Shown here piece by piece: positions 50,576 to 60,386 of a stretch of DNA of 64,000 nucleotides. The translations under genes were made by a program, and so were the position numbers. Each line of letters starts with the position of its first letter. The stretch's first letter is position 1. The notes beneath the pieces are model-generated. The model did no database searches, was not told the origin of the DNA, and saw nothing but the letters and a program-made list of their open reading frames with translations. Source of the DNA: Closterium sp. NIES-65 (taxonomy: Eukaryota > Streptophyta > Zygnematophyceae > Desmidiales > Closteriaceae); assembly GCA_948144175.1 (NCBI GenBank), contig CANXME010002092.1, positions 248,001 through 312,000 on the forward strand, in the 5' to 3' direction.

Positions 50576-52729
50576 TCAAGAGGAGAGCAAGTGAGGCAAG
50601 ACAGGCACAAGACCCAGCTGGGTGCAGAAGCGCTGATGGTCACAAGGCGCGAGTGCCTTGGTGAACACATCAGCAGTGTTGGCCTCAGAGGCCACGTACG
50701 CAAGCCGCAACTGTCCACGCTGCTGTAGCTCACGAGCAAGGAAGTAGCGAAGAGCAATGTGCTTCGTTCTGTGCTCCAGACGCTGCTCTCGACACAAGGC
50801 CAGCATGGCCTTGTTGTCTATGTACAGCACTGGAGGAGAACGAGGCGGCTCTCCAAGGTCAGTCAGCAGGTAGGTGAGCCAGCGAAGCTCCTGTGCAGCC
50901 ATGGCCCCTGCGTAGATCTCAGCCTCACAACTCGAGCTGAGAACCGAAGACGAGCGAGTAGCCCGCCACGAGACAGAGCCGGAGCCAAGGCTGAAGGTGT
51001 AACCCTGTGACGACCGCTGCGTAGCCTGGTCGTCAGCCCAAGAAGCGTCCGCGTGACCTGTAAGTACCACTGGACTCCGCCCTCCAAACACTAGCCCCAT
51101 GCCCGACGTACTGCACAGGTAGCGCAATACCCTCTTCGCTGCAGCCATGTGCTCTGGTCGGTGTCTCCTAGGAGCAACATAGCGTGCAAGAATGCTAAGA
51201 GGGTATGCAAGGTCAGGTCGTGTGCAGGTCATCAGGTACATGAGGCAGCCAACAAGCTCTGGGTACGGGCCACTCGACTCTACGGACTCATCCGAAGGCA
51301 GAGCTGAGAACGAGTGGTGAGTAGACAGAGGAGTGGCCTGAGGCGAGGAGTACGTGAAGCCGAAGCGCTGAAGGACCTGCTGCACCATGTGTGACTGAGT
51401 CAAGGTAATGGTGCGGCGTGCTCTGTCCCGAGTGATCTGCAAGCCAAGGTAGCTGCGCAGTTCACCCAGGTCTGTGCACGTGTGTCTCTTCAGCAACTCG
51501 GACTTCACGTAGGCGAGTCCAGCAGTGTCCGCTGTGGCAAAAACCAAGTCGTCGACGTACACGAGGATGTAGAACGGCGGCAGTGAAGTGTCGGTGCGCA
51601 GAAACAGCGACGGGTCAGCAGTAGAAGGAGCAAACCCAAGGGCCGCAAGTGTAGTCCTCAGTGTGTCGTGCAACTCACGTGGTGCCTGGCGGAGACCGTA
51701 GACTGGCCGTCGGAGGCTCCACTGGGTGCCAGGAGGGAAAGTCCCAGTGAAGCCAGGTGGACGGCGCAGCCAGATCTCCTCGTGCAGGCTCCCCTGCAAG
51801 AACGCAGTACTGAAGTCGAGAGAGTGAAGCTCGTAGTCGCGCTGAGCGGCTATGTGCAGCAGCACCCGAAGAGTGGTCATCTTCGGGGTGGGAGAGAAGG
51901 TCTGAAAGTAGTCAACTCCTTGCCGCTGACTGAAGCCACGAGCGACGTACCGCGCCTTGAAGACAGGTGGAGAGCCCGGCGGCCGCTTCACCCTGAAGAT
52001 CCACATGCCACTGACGATGTTCGCCCCAGGAGGGGGAACCGCGTCAACGTAGGTGCATGTGGACTTCCAGGAAGCCATCTCTGCATCCATAGCTGCCTGC
52101 CACTGAGAGGAGTAGGGACCCTCTACGGCCTCCGCGTAAGAGCGCGGAGTCGGGATGTCTAGTGCATCCGGGTCTCCCTCAGGAGCAAGCAGTACAGACG
52201 CGAGATGAGGTGAAGCAGCAGCCAGACACTGGAACTCCTCCTGCCTGTCCTCTAGGACGTCCGTGCCAAGAGCACACTCACCCCCGACGGACGGAGGACA
52301 GACAGACGCAGACTCAGCAACAAGACTAGCAGCGTAGTCTAGACGACAGCGAGCAGCAAAGTCGACGAGCTCAGCAACAAGAGCAGACGCAGGAGCGGAC
52401 TCAAAAGAGGGGTCAGTGACGACAGTAGCAAGCAGACGCGTGACAGTAGGACTGGCAGCACGAAGAGATTCCGACTCTGGGTCGGTAAGCACAGGAAGGG
52501 AGGACTTAGGAGGAGAAGGCAAAAAGGCACGCAAAGGAGCAGTGGACGGACGCAGAGACATCCGGTGCGTGCTAGGGACAGGAGGAGGACGCGGACGCGA
52601 ACCACGACCACTAGCGCGGGCAGCAGGAACAGGCGACGCGGGACGAGACGCAGGCTCACGACGTTCAGCAAGACCTCCAGTAGGACCGGTGTAAGGAGAG
52701 GGAGCAGGCAGTGGGGAGGTAGGCTCCAA
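50576..52729 (-). CDS. pol: Intact RT-RNase H frame of element Q
   Basis: This 717-codon frame is the longest and cleanest in the window. It begins in the pre-RT linker (SPLPAPSPYTGPTGGLAERR). RT follows with YSSQWQAAMDAEMASWKS, FKARYVARGFSQRQGVDYFQ, LDFSTAFLQ, VYGLRQAPREL and YVDD (complement of 51548-51559). RNase H has GHADASWADDQ, SSCEAEIYAGAMAAQELRW, YIDNKAMLALCRE and ends LVPVLPHLLSS. All catalytic residues I can place are present. RT copies the packaged RNA into cDNA and RNase H removes the template. It would normally be part of one polyprotein; a frameshift near 52810 separates it from the linker upstream, so expression from this copy is doubtful. Confidence 0.9.
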   Translation of the reverse strand: MEPTSPLPAPSPYTGPTGGLAERREPASRPASPVPAARASGRGSRPRPPPVPSTHRMSLRPSTAPLRAFLPSPPKSSLPVLTDPESESLRAASPTVTRLLATVVTDPSFESAPASALVAELVDFAARCRLDYAASLVAESASVCPPSVGGECALGTDVLEDRQEEFQCLAAASPHLASVLLAPEGDPDALDIPTPRSYAEAVEGPYSSQWQAAMDAEMASWKSTCTYVDAVPPPGANIVSGMWIFRVKRPPGSPPVFKARYVARGFSQRQGVDYFQTFSPTPKMTTLRVLLHIAAQRDYELHSLDFSTAFLQGSLHEEIWLRRPPGFTGTFPPGTQWSLRRPVYGLRQAPRELHDTLRTTLAALGFAPSTADPSLFLRTDTSLPPFYILVYVDDLVFATADTAGLAYVKSELLKRHTCTDLGELRSYLGLQITRDRARRTITLTQSHMVQQVLQRFGFTYSSPQATPLSTHHSFSALPSDESVESSGPYPELVGCLMYLMTCTRPDLAYPLSILARYVAPRRHRPEHMAAAKRVLRYLCSTSGMGLVFGGRSPVVLTGHADASWADDQATQRSSQGYTFSLGSGSVSWRATRSSSVLSSSCEAEIYAGAMAAQELRWLTYLLTDLGEPPRSPPVLYIDNKAMLALCREQRLEHRTKHIALRYFLARELQQRGQLRLAYVASEANTADVFTKALAPCDHQRFCTQLGLVPVLPHLLSS

Positions 52730-54351
52730 CAGTGACTGCGACTGGACAGGCTGTGGACACTCTACCGGAGGAGAAAGACCAAGAACCTGCTGCAGAAGCG
52801 GAACGAAGTACGCCGAGGCCGCGCGGCAGCTCCAGACTCAGCAGGGACAGCACCAGCACCCTCAGCGGCAGCACCAGCGCCACCAACACCTCCAGCGGCA
52901 GGACCTCTAGCAGCACCAGCAGCAGAACCACCGTCAGGACAGACAGCAGCAGACTCAGCACCAACGCCCTCAGCAGCCCCAGCTCCAGTAGGACCCGCAG
53001 GCGTAGCACCTCCGGGACCGGCGGCACCAGTACCCTTGACGGTCGAAGAAGCTCCAGCTCCAGAAGTACGCCTCCAGCGGCGAGCAAACCACTCGCGCAG
53101 CTCCTGTGGAGAGAGGGGCTCCCGCCGAGACGCAGCACCAGGAGAAACCCCAGGCTAAGCGGCTCCAGACGTAGCACCCCCAGGCTCAGCAGCTCCAGAC
53201 TCAGCACCCCCAGGCTCAGCAGCTCCAGACCTAGCACCCCCAGGCTCAGCAGCTCCAGCTCCAGTAGGACCCGCAGGCCTAGCAGCTCCGGGACCGGCAG
53301 CACCAACACCCTCAGCAGTTGAAGGAGCTCCAGCTCCAGCAGCACGCCTCCAGCAGCGAGCAAACCACTCGCGCAGCTCCTGTGGAAAGAAGGGCTCCCG
53401 CCGAGACGGAGCAACTGGAGAGCCCCCAGGTCCAGCAGTCGCAGGCTCCGCACCTCCAGGCTCAGCACCCCCAGGCTCAGCAGCTCCTGACGTAGCACCT
53501 CCCGGCTCAGCACCCCCAGCAGCGGCACCCCCAAGCTCAGCACGCCCCGGCCTTGCACCCCCAGGTTCAGCACCCCCAGCAGCAGCACCCCCAAGCTCAG
53601 CATCCGCAGGCGTCGCACCCCCAGACTCTGCACCCGCAGCAGGACCAGACTCAGCAGCAACCTCGACTGGCTCGGGTGTGTCTACCTGGGACACACCTGA
53701 AGGGGCAGGAACCTGAGGGGGGAGGGGGTCTACCGGGGGGGGAACTGGCACCAGGAAGTCCGGTGGGGGGGGGAGGGAAGGAGTACGGTAGGGGAAGAGG
53801 CGGTAGAAGGGGACTGACTCGTCGAACGTGACGTCCTGGGAGGACAGAACACGACGAGAGGAGGGGTGGTAGAACTGCCACCCTGGAGCGTCAGGGGGGA
53901 AGCCAAGGAAGACACAGGGAGCAGCACGGGGGGACAGCTTGTCCGCAGACAAGTCGCGGACAAACGCCCGAGATCCCCAGACACGGAACGCAGACGCATC
54001 GCCGACCTTCCCCGTCCACAGTAACACTGGGGACATATCGGGCTGAGAGACCCTGGGGTGAAGGTTGAGCTGATGCGCCGCGTACCGAACCGCAAACGGC
54101 CACAGAAAATGGGGGGCAGCCGCATGCATCATGGACGTACGAGCGACATCCATGACCATGCCAATGCGGCGCTCAGCAATCCCATTTTTCTGTGGAGAGT
54201 CCGGAAGCGTGAAGGTCTGGCGGATCCCCTGTGCACGTCAGTAGTCTCGCGGAAGGCAAGAGGAGAACTCCCCACCTCGGTCAGAGTGCAGACGCAGAAC
54301 AGGAAAGTCCGAGCCGAAGCTCCTCCTGAGCTGGAGACGAGCCTCGCGGAT
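52730..54351 (-). pseudogene. pol: Integrase C-terminal half and linker of element Q
   Basis: On the minus strand the frame reads NGIAERRIGMVMDVARTSMM (Glu), then RYAAHQLNLHPRVSQPDMSP, FYRLFPYRTPSLPPPPDF, and a linker of GGAEPGGA repeats. Two copies of the PQELREWFAR motif are present (complements near 53085-53115 and 53345-53400), separated by about 85 residues. TAG at 53155 lies between them. A TGA near 54240 and a TAG near 54352 break the core. YFVPLLQQVLGLSPPVECPQ leads to the RT frame after a one-base shift. Confidence 0.85.
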
Positions 54352-55836
54352 CTAGTCGATCAGCACCTCAGTGATAGCACCCTTGCTGCGCAAGGAGAAG
54401 AATGTGGTGTAACGCGAGTAGTCGTCAACCACCAACAGGAAGTAGCGCTCGTGACCCTGCCCACGGACGGGGGCCGGGCCCCACACGTCCATGTGAAGTG
54501 TCTGCAGAGGAGCCTCTGTCGGGGGAAACTGGGAGGAGTGAGGAGCAGCCCTGAGGCGCCCCTCGACACAGGGGACACAGGAAGGTCCTGGTCCCGAAGG
54601 AAGGGGAGGGAGAGACTGGGGAAGACCAGAGAGAAGGACACGGGAAGCCATGCCCCGAAGACGGGGCAAGGAGGGGTGGCCAAGACGGTGGTGCCACAGG
54701 AGAGTCTCGTGAGACAAGAGGCGACACGAGCAGGGGGCAGACTCAGGACCAGACCTGGACGCAGCAGCAAACACCTGACCTGACGCTGCTACCTGACCGG
54801 ACGCAGGGACAGGAGGAGACTCAGTGGTCACGGTGTAGAGGCTCGACCCCGGCCGACGCGAGAACATGGCCAGGTGCCGGCCTGTGCGTGCGTCCGTGCA
54901 GTGGGTCACCCGCTGACTCGCAGGAGTGAACTGGTGAACCCCCGCATCCTGCAGGTCTGCACCACTCACCAAGTTCGTCGAGAACGAGGGGAGGTACAGG
55001 CCAGTCAGGGTGCCCGAGGGGGCAGCCGGACACGGGAGGACAGTGGAAAAGTGAGAGAGGACAGGACCCCCAGAGGGGTCAGCCAGGGAGACTGCAACAG
55101 GCCGACTAAGCGGCGTGAGTGTGGTGCGGTCCCGAAAGAAGGAGCGAGAAGCCCCAGAGTCAAGTGTAAAGGTGAGGGAGGCCGAAGCCAACGTGGCACC
55201 TGAGAGCGCAGCCTCACCCGCACCTGAGGAAGCAGACTCACTAGCACCTAGAGCAGCAGCCGCACCTGTACCTGGAGCAGGAGACTCACTAGCACCCAGA
55301 GCAGCAGTAGCCTCACCAGTAGCTAGAGCAGCAGGTCCTATACCCGGGTCAGGCGGTACGCACAGGTGACCGGTACGGTCAGCACTAGTAGGCAATGCAT
55401 ACATGGCAGTGAGAATAGCATCATAGTCAAGAGCAAATATATCCACCCTCTGCCTAAGCAACTCCACCCAGTCGGGGAGCTCAGCCTCGTCGCCAAACAC
55501 GGTACGCCAGGCGTCGCTCAGACGGGCGAAGCAGCGGGACTGTGTATGACTAGGTGTCCCACAAGGCTGACCAGTCCGAGCACCAGTGAGAATCACGTAA
55601 GAGCAGCGAACAGAACTGAGAGACCCTCCACTTTGAGCGTACCACTCATGAAGCTGCTGAGGCGTGAGAGACGTGCGGCGGGGTCGCGGGAGCTGCATCT
55701 GGCCGCCACCAGTAGCAGAAGCAGCAGGAGTGGTAGTAGTAGTAGCGCCACCACCCCTACAGCCCCAACCAGCGTACCACTCACGCAGCTGCTGGGGCGT
55801 GAGGGACTCACGCAGACGTCGATGGGGCCGCATTAG
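54352..55836 (-). pseudogene. pol: Gag C-terminus, protease and integrase N-terminal half of element Q
   Basis: A 585-codon frame (54352-56109) starts in the leader and enters Gag at RLRESLTPQQLREWYAGWG. A second copy, TSLTPQQLHEWYAQSGG, follows 50 residues later. Next is the finger C-X13-C-X4-H-X4-C (RCSYVILTG...RCFARL). The protease site DSGAS is the complement of 55147-55161. TLLWHHRLGHPSLPRLRG...CVPCVEGR forms the zinc domain, and LHMDVWGPAPVRGQ begins the integrase core. The frame ends in TAG at IDWIR. The capsid domain that should precede the first LREW motif is missing. Confidence 0.88.
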
Positions 55837-56895
55837 TGGTGGGTAGAGTAGGCTCGGCGACTCAGCGGCTCGGCAGCACGGCGGCAGGGCGGCTCGGCAG
55901 CAACTGCAGCTCGGCAGCTCGGCGACCCGGCGGCGCGGCTGTAGGGCGGCTCGGCTGCTGGGAGGCTCGGGTGTAGAGCGGCTCGGCTGCAGGGCGGCTC
56001 GGCTGCTGGGAGGCTCGGGTGTAAAGCGGCTCGGTGGCGAGGCGGCTCGGCCGCAGGGCGGCTCGAGACGAAGGAGGAGGAGAAGCAGGGGAGACCACAC
56101 ACCTGCCACCCCGCAAGCGGCCCCCTCAGGTCGCCTCGACAGGCGACGGGAAAAGGGGGGGGGGGGAGGCGGCTCGGGCGGCTCGGGCGGCTCAGGCGGC
56201 TCGGGCAGCTCGGGCAGTCAGCGGCACAGGCGGCTCGGGCGGCTCGGCTCCTCAGCTGCGCAGACGGCTCGGGCGGCTCAGGCTGCACGGCGGCTAACGG
56301 GCGGCGTGGGGGGGCCGGGACGGCGGCGTGCAGTGGTGTGAGGCCGGGACGGGCGCGCGCGGGCGGCTAGGGGCCGGGACGGGCGCGCGCGGGTGGCTAG
56401 GGGCCGGGACGGGCGGCGCGCGGGCGGCTAGGGGCTTGAACTGGCGGCGCGCGAGCGGCTAGGGGCCGGGACGAGCGGCGTGCGGGCGGCTGAGAGCCGG
56501 GACGGGTGGCGCGCGGGCGGCTAGGGGCCGATACGGGCGGCGCGCGAGCGGCTAGGGGCCGATACGGGCGGCGCGCGGGCGGCTAGGGGCCTAAACGGGC
56601 GGCGCGCGAGCGGCTAGGGGCCGGGACGGGCGGCGCGCGGGCGGCTAGGGGCCTGAACGGGCGGCGCGCGAGCGGCTAGGGGCCTGAACAGGCGGCGCGC
56701 GAGCGGCTAGGGGTCGGGACGGGCGGGGCGCGGGCGGCTAAGGGCCGGGACAGGCGGCGCGCGGGCGGCTAGGGGCCTGCAGGGCAGGCCGAAAGAGTGA
56801 GAGCGAGGGCCCGGAGCGCGCTCCGGGAAGAAAAAAAAGGTTTAAAAGTGGTGGGCCCTAAGCACAGTTCCCACGGGGGAACCTGCTCGATACCA
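55837..56895 (-). repeat. Leader of element Q with a 31-bp minisatellite
   Basis: From 56290 to 56780 there are about 16 copies of a unit near 31 bp containing CGGCTAGGGGCC and GGGCGGCGCGCG (plus-strand reading). Toward the coding region the leader changes to GGCGGCTCGGCTGCAGG-type units (55860-56070). The primer site TGGTATCGAGC is the complement of 56885-56895. Confidence 0.85.
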
Positions 56896-57031
56896 TGTGG
56901 AAAATAGAACAAGAATGAATGAACTATGAGTGAAGTGAGTACAAATAGCAAAACCCTAATTGGGTTGTACCCCCTATGGTATACCCCACTGTAGCCTACA
57001 CAACAGCATAAGCTACATATATGTTCTGACA
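56896..57031 (-). repeat. 5' LTR of element Q (136 bp)
   Basis: Identical to the 3' LTR except for one base (AAGCTACAT instead of AAGTTACAT). Confidence 0.93.
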
Positions 57032-57441
57032 TTTGTCACTTCATAATGAGTTCGACCAGCGTGAGAAATGTGACTAAAAAGTGACGACGAATCAACGTTG
57101 AGAAAGTCCAGGTAGATTACACCTGAGAACGCGCTCAGGAATAATCTGATTATTAGAGATAATGGCCGAAATTCTTTTCTTTGGGCGGGTCCGAAGTGAA
57201 GTCGACATCCGTTCACATCCGATGTCGGAAATTCTTGACGGTTGGAACTCTCGATCCGAGGGTTGACATTTACCAACATCCATCGACATCCATTCGACGC
57301 TTCACTTCGGACACGCTCTTACTTCGTCCAAGTTCTCCCTCCCTCTCCACCATTCTCTGCTTTCCCGTTACATAGGACAATAACTACGAGCCCAATTCCC
57401 TCTCCCGGCATATGCCTTCAAATTTCGCCCAAACCCCCCAC
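57032..57441. other. Unassigned sequence between elements Q and R, with a hairpin
   Basis: No open frame is recognised. GTCCGAAGTGAAG (57189-57201) and CTTCACTTCGGAC (57300-57312) are perfect 13-bp inverted repeats around an interior rich in GACATCC/GATGTC repeats. This could be a small MITE or a promoter-associated structure. Confidence 0.5.
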
Positions 57442-57572
57442 TGTCAGAACATTATAGCATATACATTTGTGTAGGCTATAGTGGGGTAGCCCATAAGGGG
57501 TACAACCCAATTAGGGTTAGTACTTAAACCCAACTGTTTCATAGTTCATTCCTCCATTCTCATTTCTCGTCA
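57442..57572 (+). repeat. 5' LTR of element R (131 bp)
   Basis: It starts TGTCAGAACATTATAG and ends TTTCTCGTCA, followed by the primer site TGGTATCGAGT (57573-57583). Confidence 0.9.
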
Positions 57573-58765
57573 TGGTATCGAGTAGGTTCCCAAGTGGGAA
57601 TGCTGCCTAGGTCCCACCACGATTTTTTTTCTTCCCTGCCCGGAGCGTGCTTCGCTCCTACCCGAGTAGCGCCTCGAGCCGCCCTTAGTGGCCGCCTTTG
57701 GCCGCCCTTTCGGCCCCTCGCGCCGCCTTCTACGGCCCCTCGCGCCGCCCTTACGGCCCCTTACGGCCCCGTCGCGACCCCGCTTAGGCCCCTTACGGCC
57801 CCGTCGCGACCTCGCCTAGGCCCCTTCGCGGCCCCGTCTGGCCCCTTACGACCCCGCTTAGGCCCCTTACGGCCCCGACGCGGCCTCGCCTAGGCCCCCT
57901 CTGCGGCCCCGTCTAGCCCCTCACGGCCCCGCTTAGGCCCCTTACGGCCCCGTCGTGGCCTAGCCTAGGCCCTTCCGCGGCCCCGCCTGGCCCCTTACGG
58001 CCCCGCCTAGGCCCCTTCGCGGCCTCGCCTAGGCCCCTCCGCGGCCCCGTCTGGCCCCTTATGGCCCCTTCACGGCCCCGTCTGGCCCCTCTTGCGGCCC
58101 CATGTAGGCCCCTCCGCGGCCTCGTCTGGCCCCGCTACGGCCCCTTCTGGCCCCGCTACGGCCTCGTCTGGCCCCGCTACGGCCCCTTCTGACCTCGCTG
58201 CGGCCCCGTCTGGCCCCGCTACGGCCCCGTCTGGCCCTGCTACGGCCCCGTCAGGCCCCGCTACGGCCCCGTCTGGCCCCTTTACGGCCCCGTCTCGCCC
58301 CTTTACGGCCCCGTTTCGGCCCCTCTACGGCCGCGCCGCCACCTACGGCCCCGCCGCCACCTTCGGCCCCGTCGCCACCTACGGCCCCGCCGCCACCTGC
58401 AGCCCCGCAGCCACCTGCGGCCTTGCCAACACCTACGGCCCCGCCGCCTAGCTCCCGCACTGCCGAGCAGCCGGACCGCCGAGCAGCTGAGCCGCCTGAC
58501 CCCCGAGCCGCCCGACCCCCGAGCCGCCCAGCAGCCAAACCGCCCAACCGCCGAGCCGCCCAGCACCCGAGCCGCCCGACCGCCGAGCCGCCCAGCACCG
58601 AGCACCCGAGCCACCCGACCGCCGAGCCGCCCAGCAGCCGAGCCGCCTGACTGCCGAGCCGCCAAGCAGCCGAGCCGCCCGACCGCCCAACTTGCCTGGT
58701 AAGAGCATAGTCTTTGCCACTGCACTGCCCTGCCCCACTGTACTCAATGCATGTCTACTACTGTT
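57573..58765 (+). repeat. Leader of element R, minisatellite
   Basis: GGCCCCTTACGGCCCCG-type units fill 57740-58330. CCACCTACGGCCCCGCCG units follow, then CCGAGCCGCCCAGCAGC units to 58690. The splice-donor-like CTTGCCTGGTAAGAGC is at 58691-58706. Confidence 0.82.
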
Positions 58766-60260
58766 ATGGCCTCCCCTAGCGTTCTCATCTTCGACGCTGA
58801 GGGTCAGGCAGTAGACTTTGAGGTCTGGGTAGATGATCTGCAGCTTTTCCTACAGTGCGATAGGGCAGACGGCCTCTCGCTGTTTGACCTCACTTCTGGT
58901 GCCTCCCCTGCCCCTGCTGCTGATGCTGACGCCACTGTTCGCTCACACTAGGCCACGCGCGATGCTGCTGCTCGCCTTGCTGTGCGCCGCCACTTATCGA
59001 CCACTGAGCGTGCACACTTTAGCCAGTACAAGAGTGCTCATACCTTGTACAATGTTGTAGTTGCACGCTACTCTTCCCCTGCCACTGCTGCACTGAGCCG
59101 CCTCATGCTACCGTACCTCTTCCCTGACCTTGCTGCCTTTCCCACAGTCGCTGACCTCATTACGCACCTCCGCACTAGTGACACTCGCTACCGCGCTGCA
59201 TTTCCTGCTGAATTCTACGCCAAGTACCCCCCCCCCCCATGTACATCACCCTCTACTACATAGTCACCCGGCTCCCTGACTCTCTACGCGTAGTCAGGGA
59301 CCACTTCCTCTCTGTCTGCCCCACCACTCTCACCGTTGACCTCCTCGAGAAGGCCCTCCTAGCAGCAGAGAAGAGCATAGTTACTGTAGGAGCCTCTCAT
59401 GGTGACCCTTGCACCCCCGTCTTTGAGGGGTGTTCTCCCTCCCCCCTCTTGCCCTCTGTTGCCTCTGCTGCTGCGGCCGACCTCGTTGGTTTCGAGTCGG
59501 TCGGCGTTGCGTCTCCCCCGAGCAGAAGACGCCGCACCGGCAAGGGCAAGGGGGGCAACAGCGCTGGAGGGGCTGGAGGGGGCAGTGGATGTGGTGGTGG
59601 AGGCAATGGAGGGAGTGGGGGTGGTGGTGGGAGTGGTGCCGGGGGTGGTGGCGGCCGCGGCAGCAGTGGAGGCGGTGGAGGTGGCGGAGGGAGCAGAGGC
59701 GGCAGAGGTGGTGGAGGAGGGGGAGGTGGAGGAGGCGGCGGAGGCGGCGGCGGAGGTGGCAGTGGTGGAGCGGGTCGCGACTCTGCGCCGAGGAGTGACG
59801 CCGGTGGTGGTCAGCGCCAGCAGCAGCAGCGGAGTGGTGTGACCCTGTCCCCTCAGCAGCTTCGTGAGTGGTACACTGCACGTCAGCGCGGTGGGGGTTT
59901 TGGTCCCTGCGCTTACGTCCTCCGTACCGGCGACCGCGCTGGTGAGCAGTGCGGAGGCCCGCACTCCACCCAGCGCTGCTTTGGTCGCCTGACGGACGCG
60001 TGGCGTCGTCAGTTCCCTGAGGCATCAGAGATCCCTCGCTAGGGAGATCTGACTAAAGTCGGGGTTGCTATCTTTGATCTTGACTTTGATGCTATTCTTG
60101 CTGCCATGTATGCTGTTGCTGATAGTGTTGAGGGTGCCTGTTACCTGTGTGTACCGCCTGACCCGGGCATTGAGGCCGCTGCTCTAGGTGCTGGTGAGGA
60201 TGCTGCTCTAGGTGCTAGTGCGTCTGCTGCCCGAGGTGCTAGTGCGTCTGCTGCCCCAGG
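58766..60260 (+). pseudogene. gag: gag of element R
   Basis: ATG 58766 starts MASPSVLIFDAEGQAVDFEV. TAG is at codon 62 (58949-58951), the same place as in L and S. The capsid continues through YNVVVARYSSP to a C run two bases too long (59227-59238), which shifts the frame. The frame from 59239 is open for 267 codons: basic linker RRRRTGKGKGG, glycine tract (59570-59770), LSPQQLREWYTARQ (59845-59886), and the C-X13-C-X3-H-X4-C finger. TAG follows at 60040. Confidence 0.87.
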
Positions 60261-60386
60261 TGTCAAATTTATATGACATAGCTGTTGTAGGCTATAGTGG
60301 GGTAGCACATAAGGGGTACAGCTTTCTAGGGTTGTATTTGTACCCAACTTTCACTTAGCAATTCCATTCTCGTTCTAAGTTTCTCA
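60261..60386 (+). repeat. 5' LTR of element S (126 bp)
   Basis: It starts TGTCAAATTTATATG and ends AAGTTTCTCA, followed by TGGTATCGAGC (60387-60397). TCTAGGGTTGT holds the telo-box-like motif. Confidence 0.88.

Larger units (their letters stand above)
50232..57031 (-). mobile_element. Copia element Q: young complete insertion lacking the gag capsid (6,800 bp, TSD TTTGT)
   Basis: The 136-bp LTRs differ at a single position. TTTGT is duplicated perfectly at 50227-50231 and 57032-57036. Reading the minus strand: LTR, primer site, a long leader, the C-terminal part of Gag (tandem LREW motifs and finger), protease, integrase, linker, and an intact RT-RNase H frame. The capsid domain and glycine tract are absent, and integrase and linker carry stops. 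It must have moved with capsid and integrase supplied by relatives. Confidence 0.93.
57442..60260 (+). mobile_element. Copia element R: 5' LTR, leader and gag, interrupted by S
   Basis: The LTR (131 bp) is nearly the same as those of D and E. Gag is complete apart from stops, including finger and spacer. Element S begins at 60261 in the ALGAS-type spacer before the protease. The rest of R lies outside the window, if it exists. Confidence 0.88.

Noticed and set aside
56290-56780. Independent satellite array with 31-bp units
   Set aside because: It lies between primer site and coding region of element Q, exactly where the other copies have their leader arrays.
57740-58700. CRISPR-like or centromeric satellite array
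   Set aside because: The units are degenerate, have no unique spacers and belong to the leader of a copia element in a eukaryotic genome.
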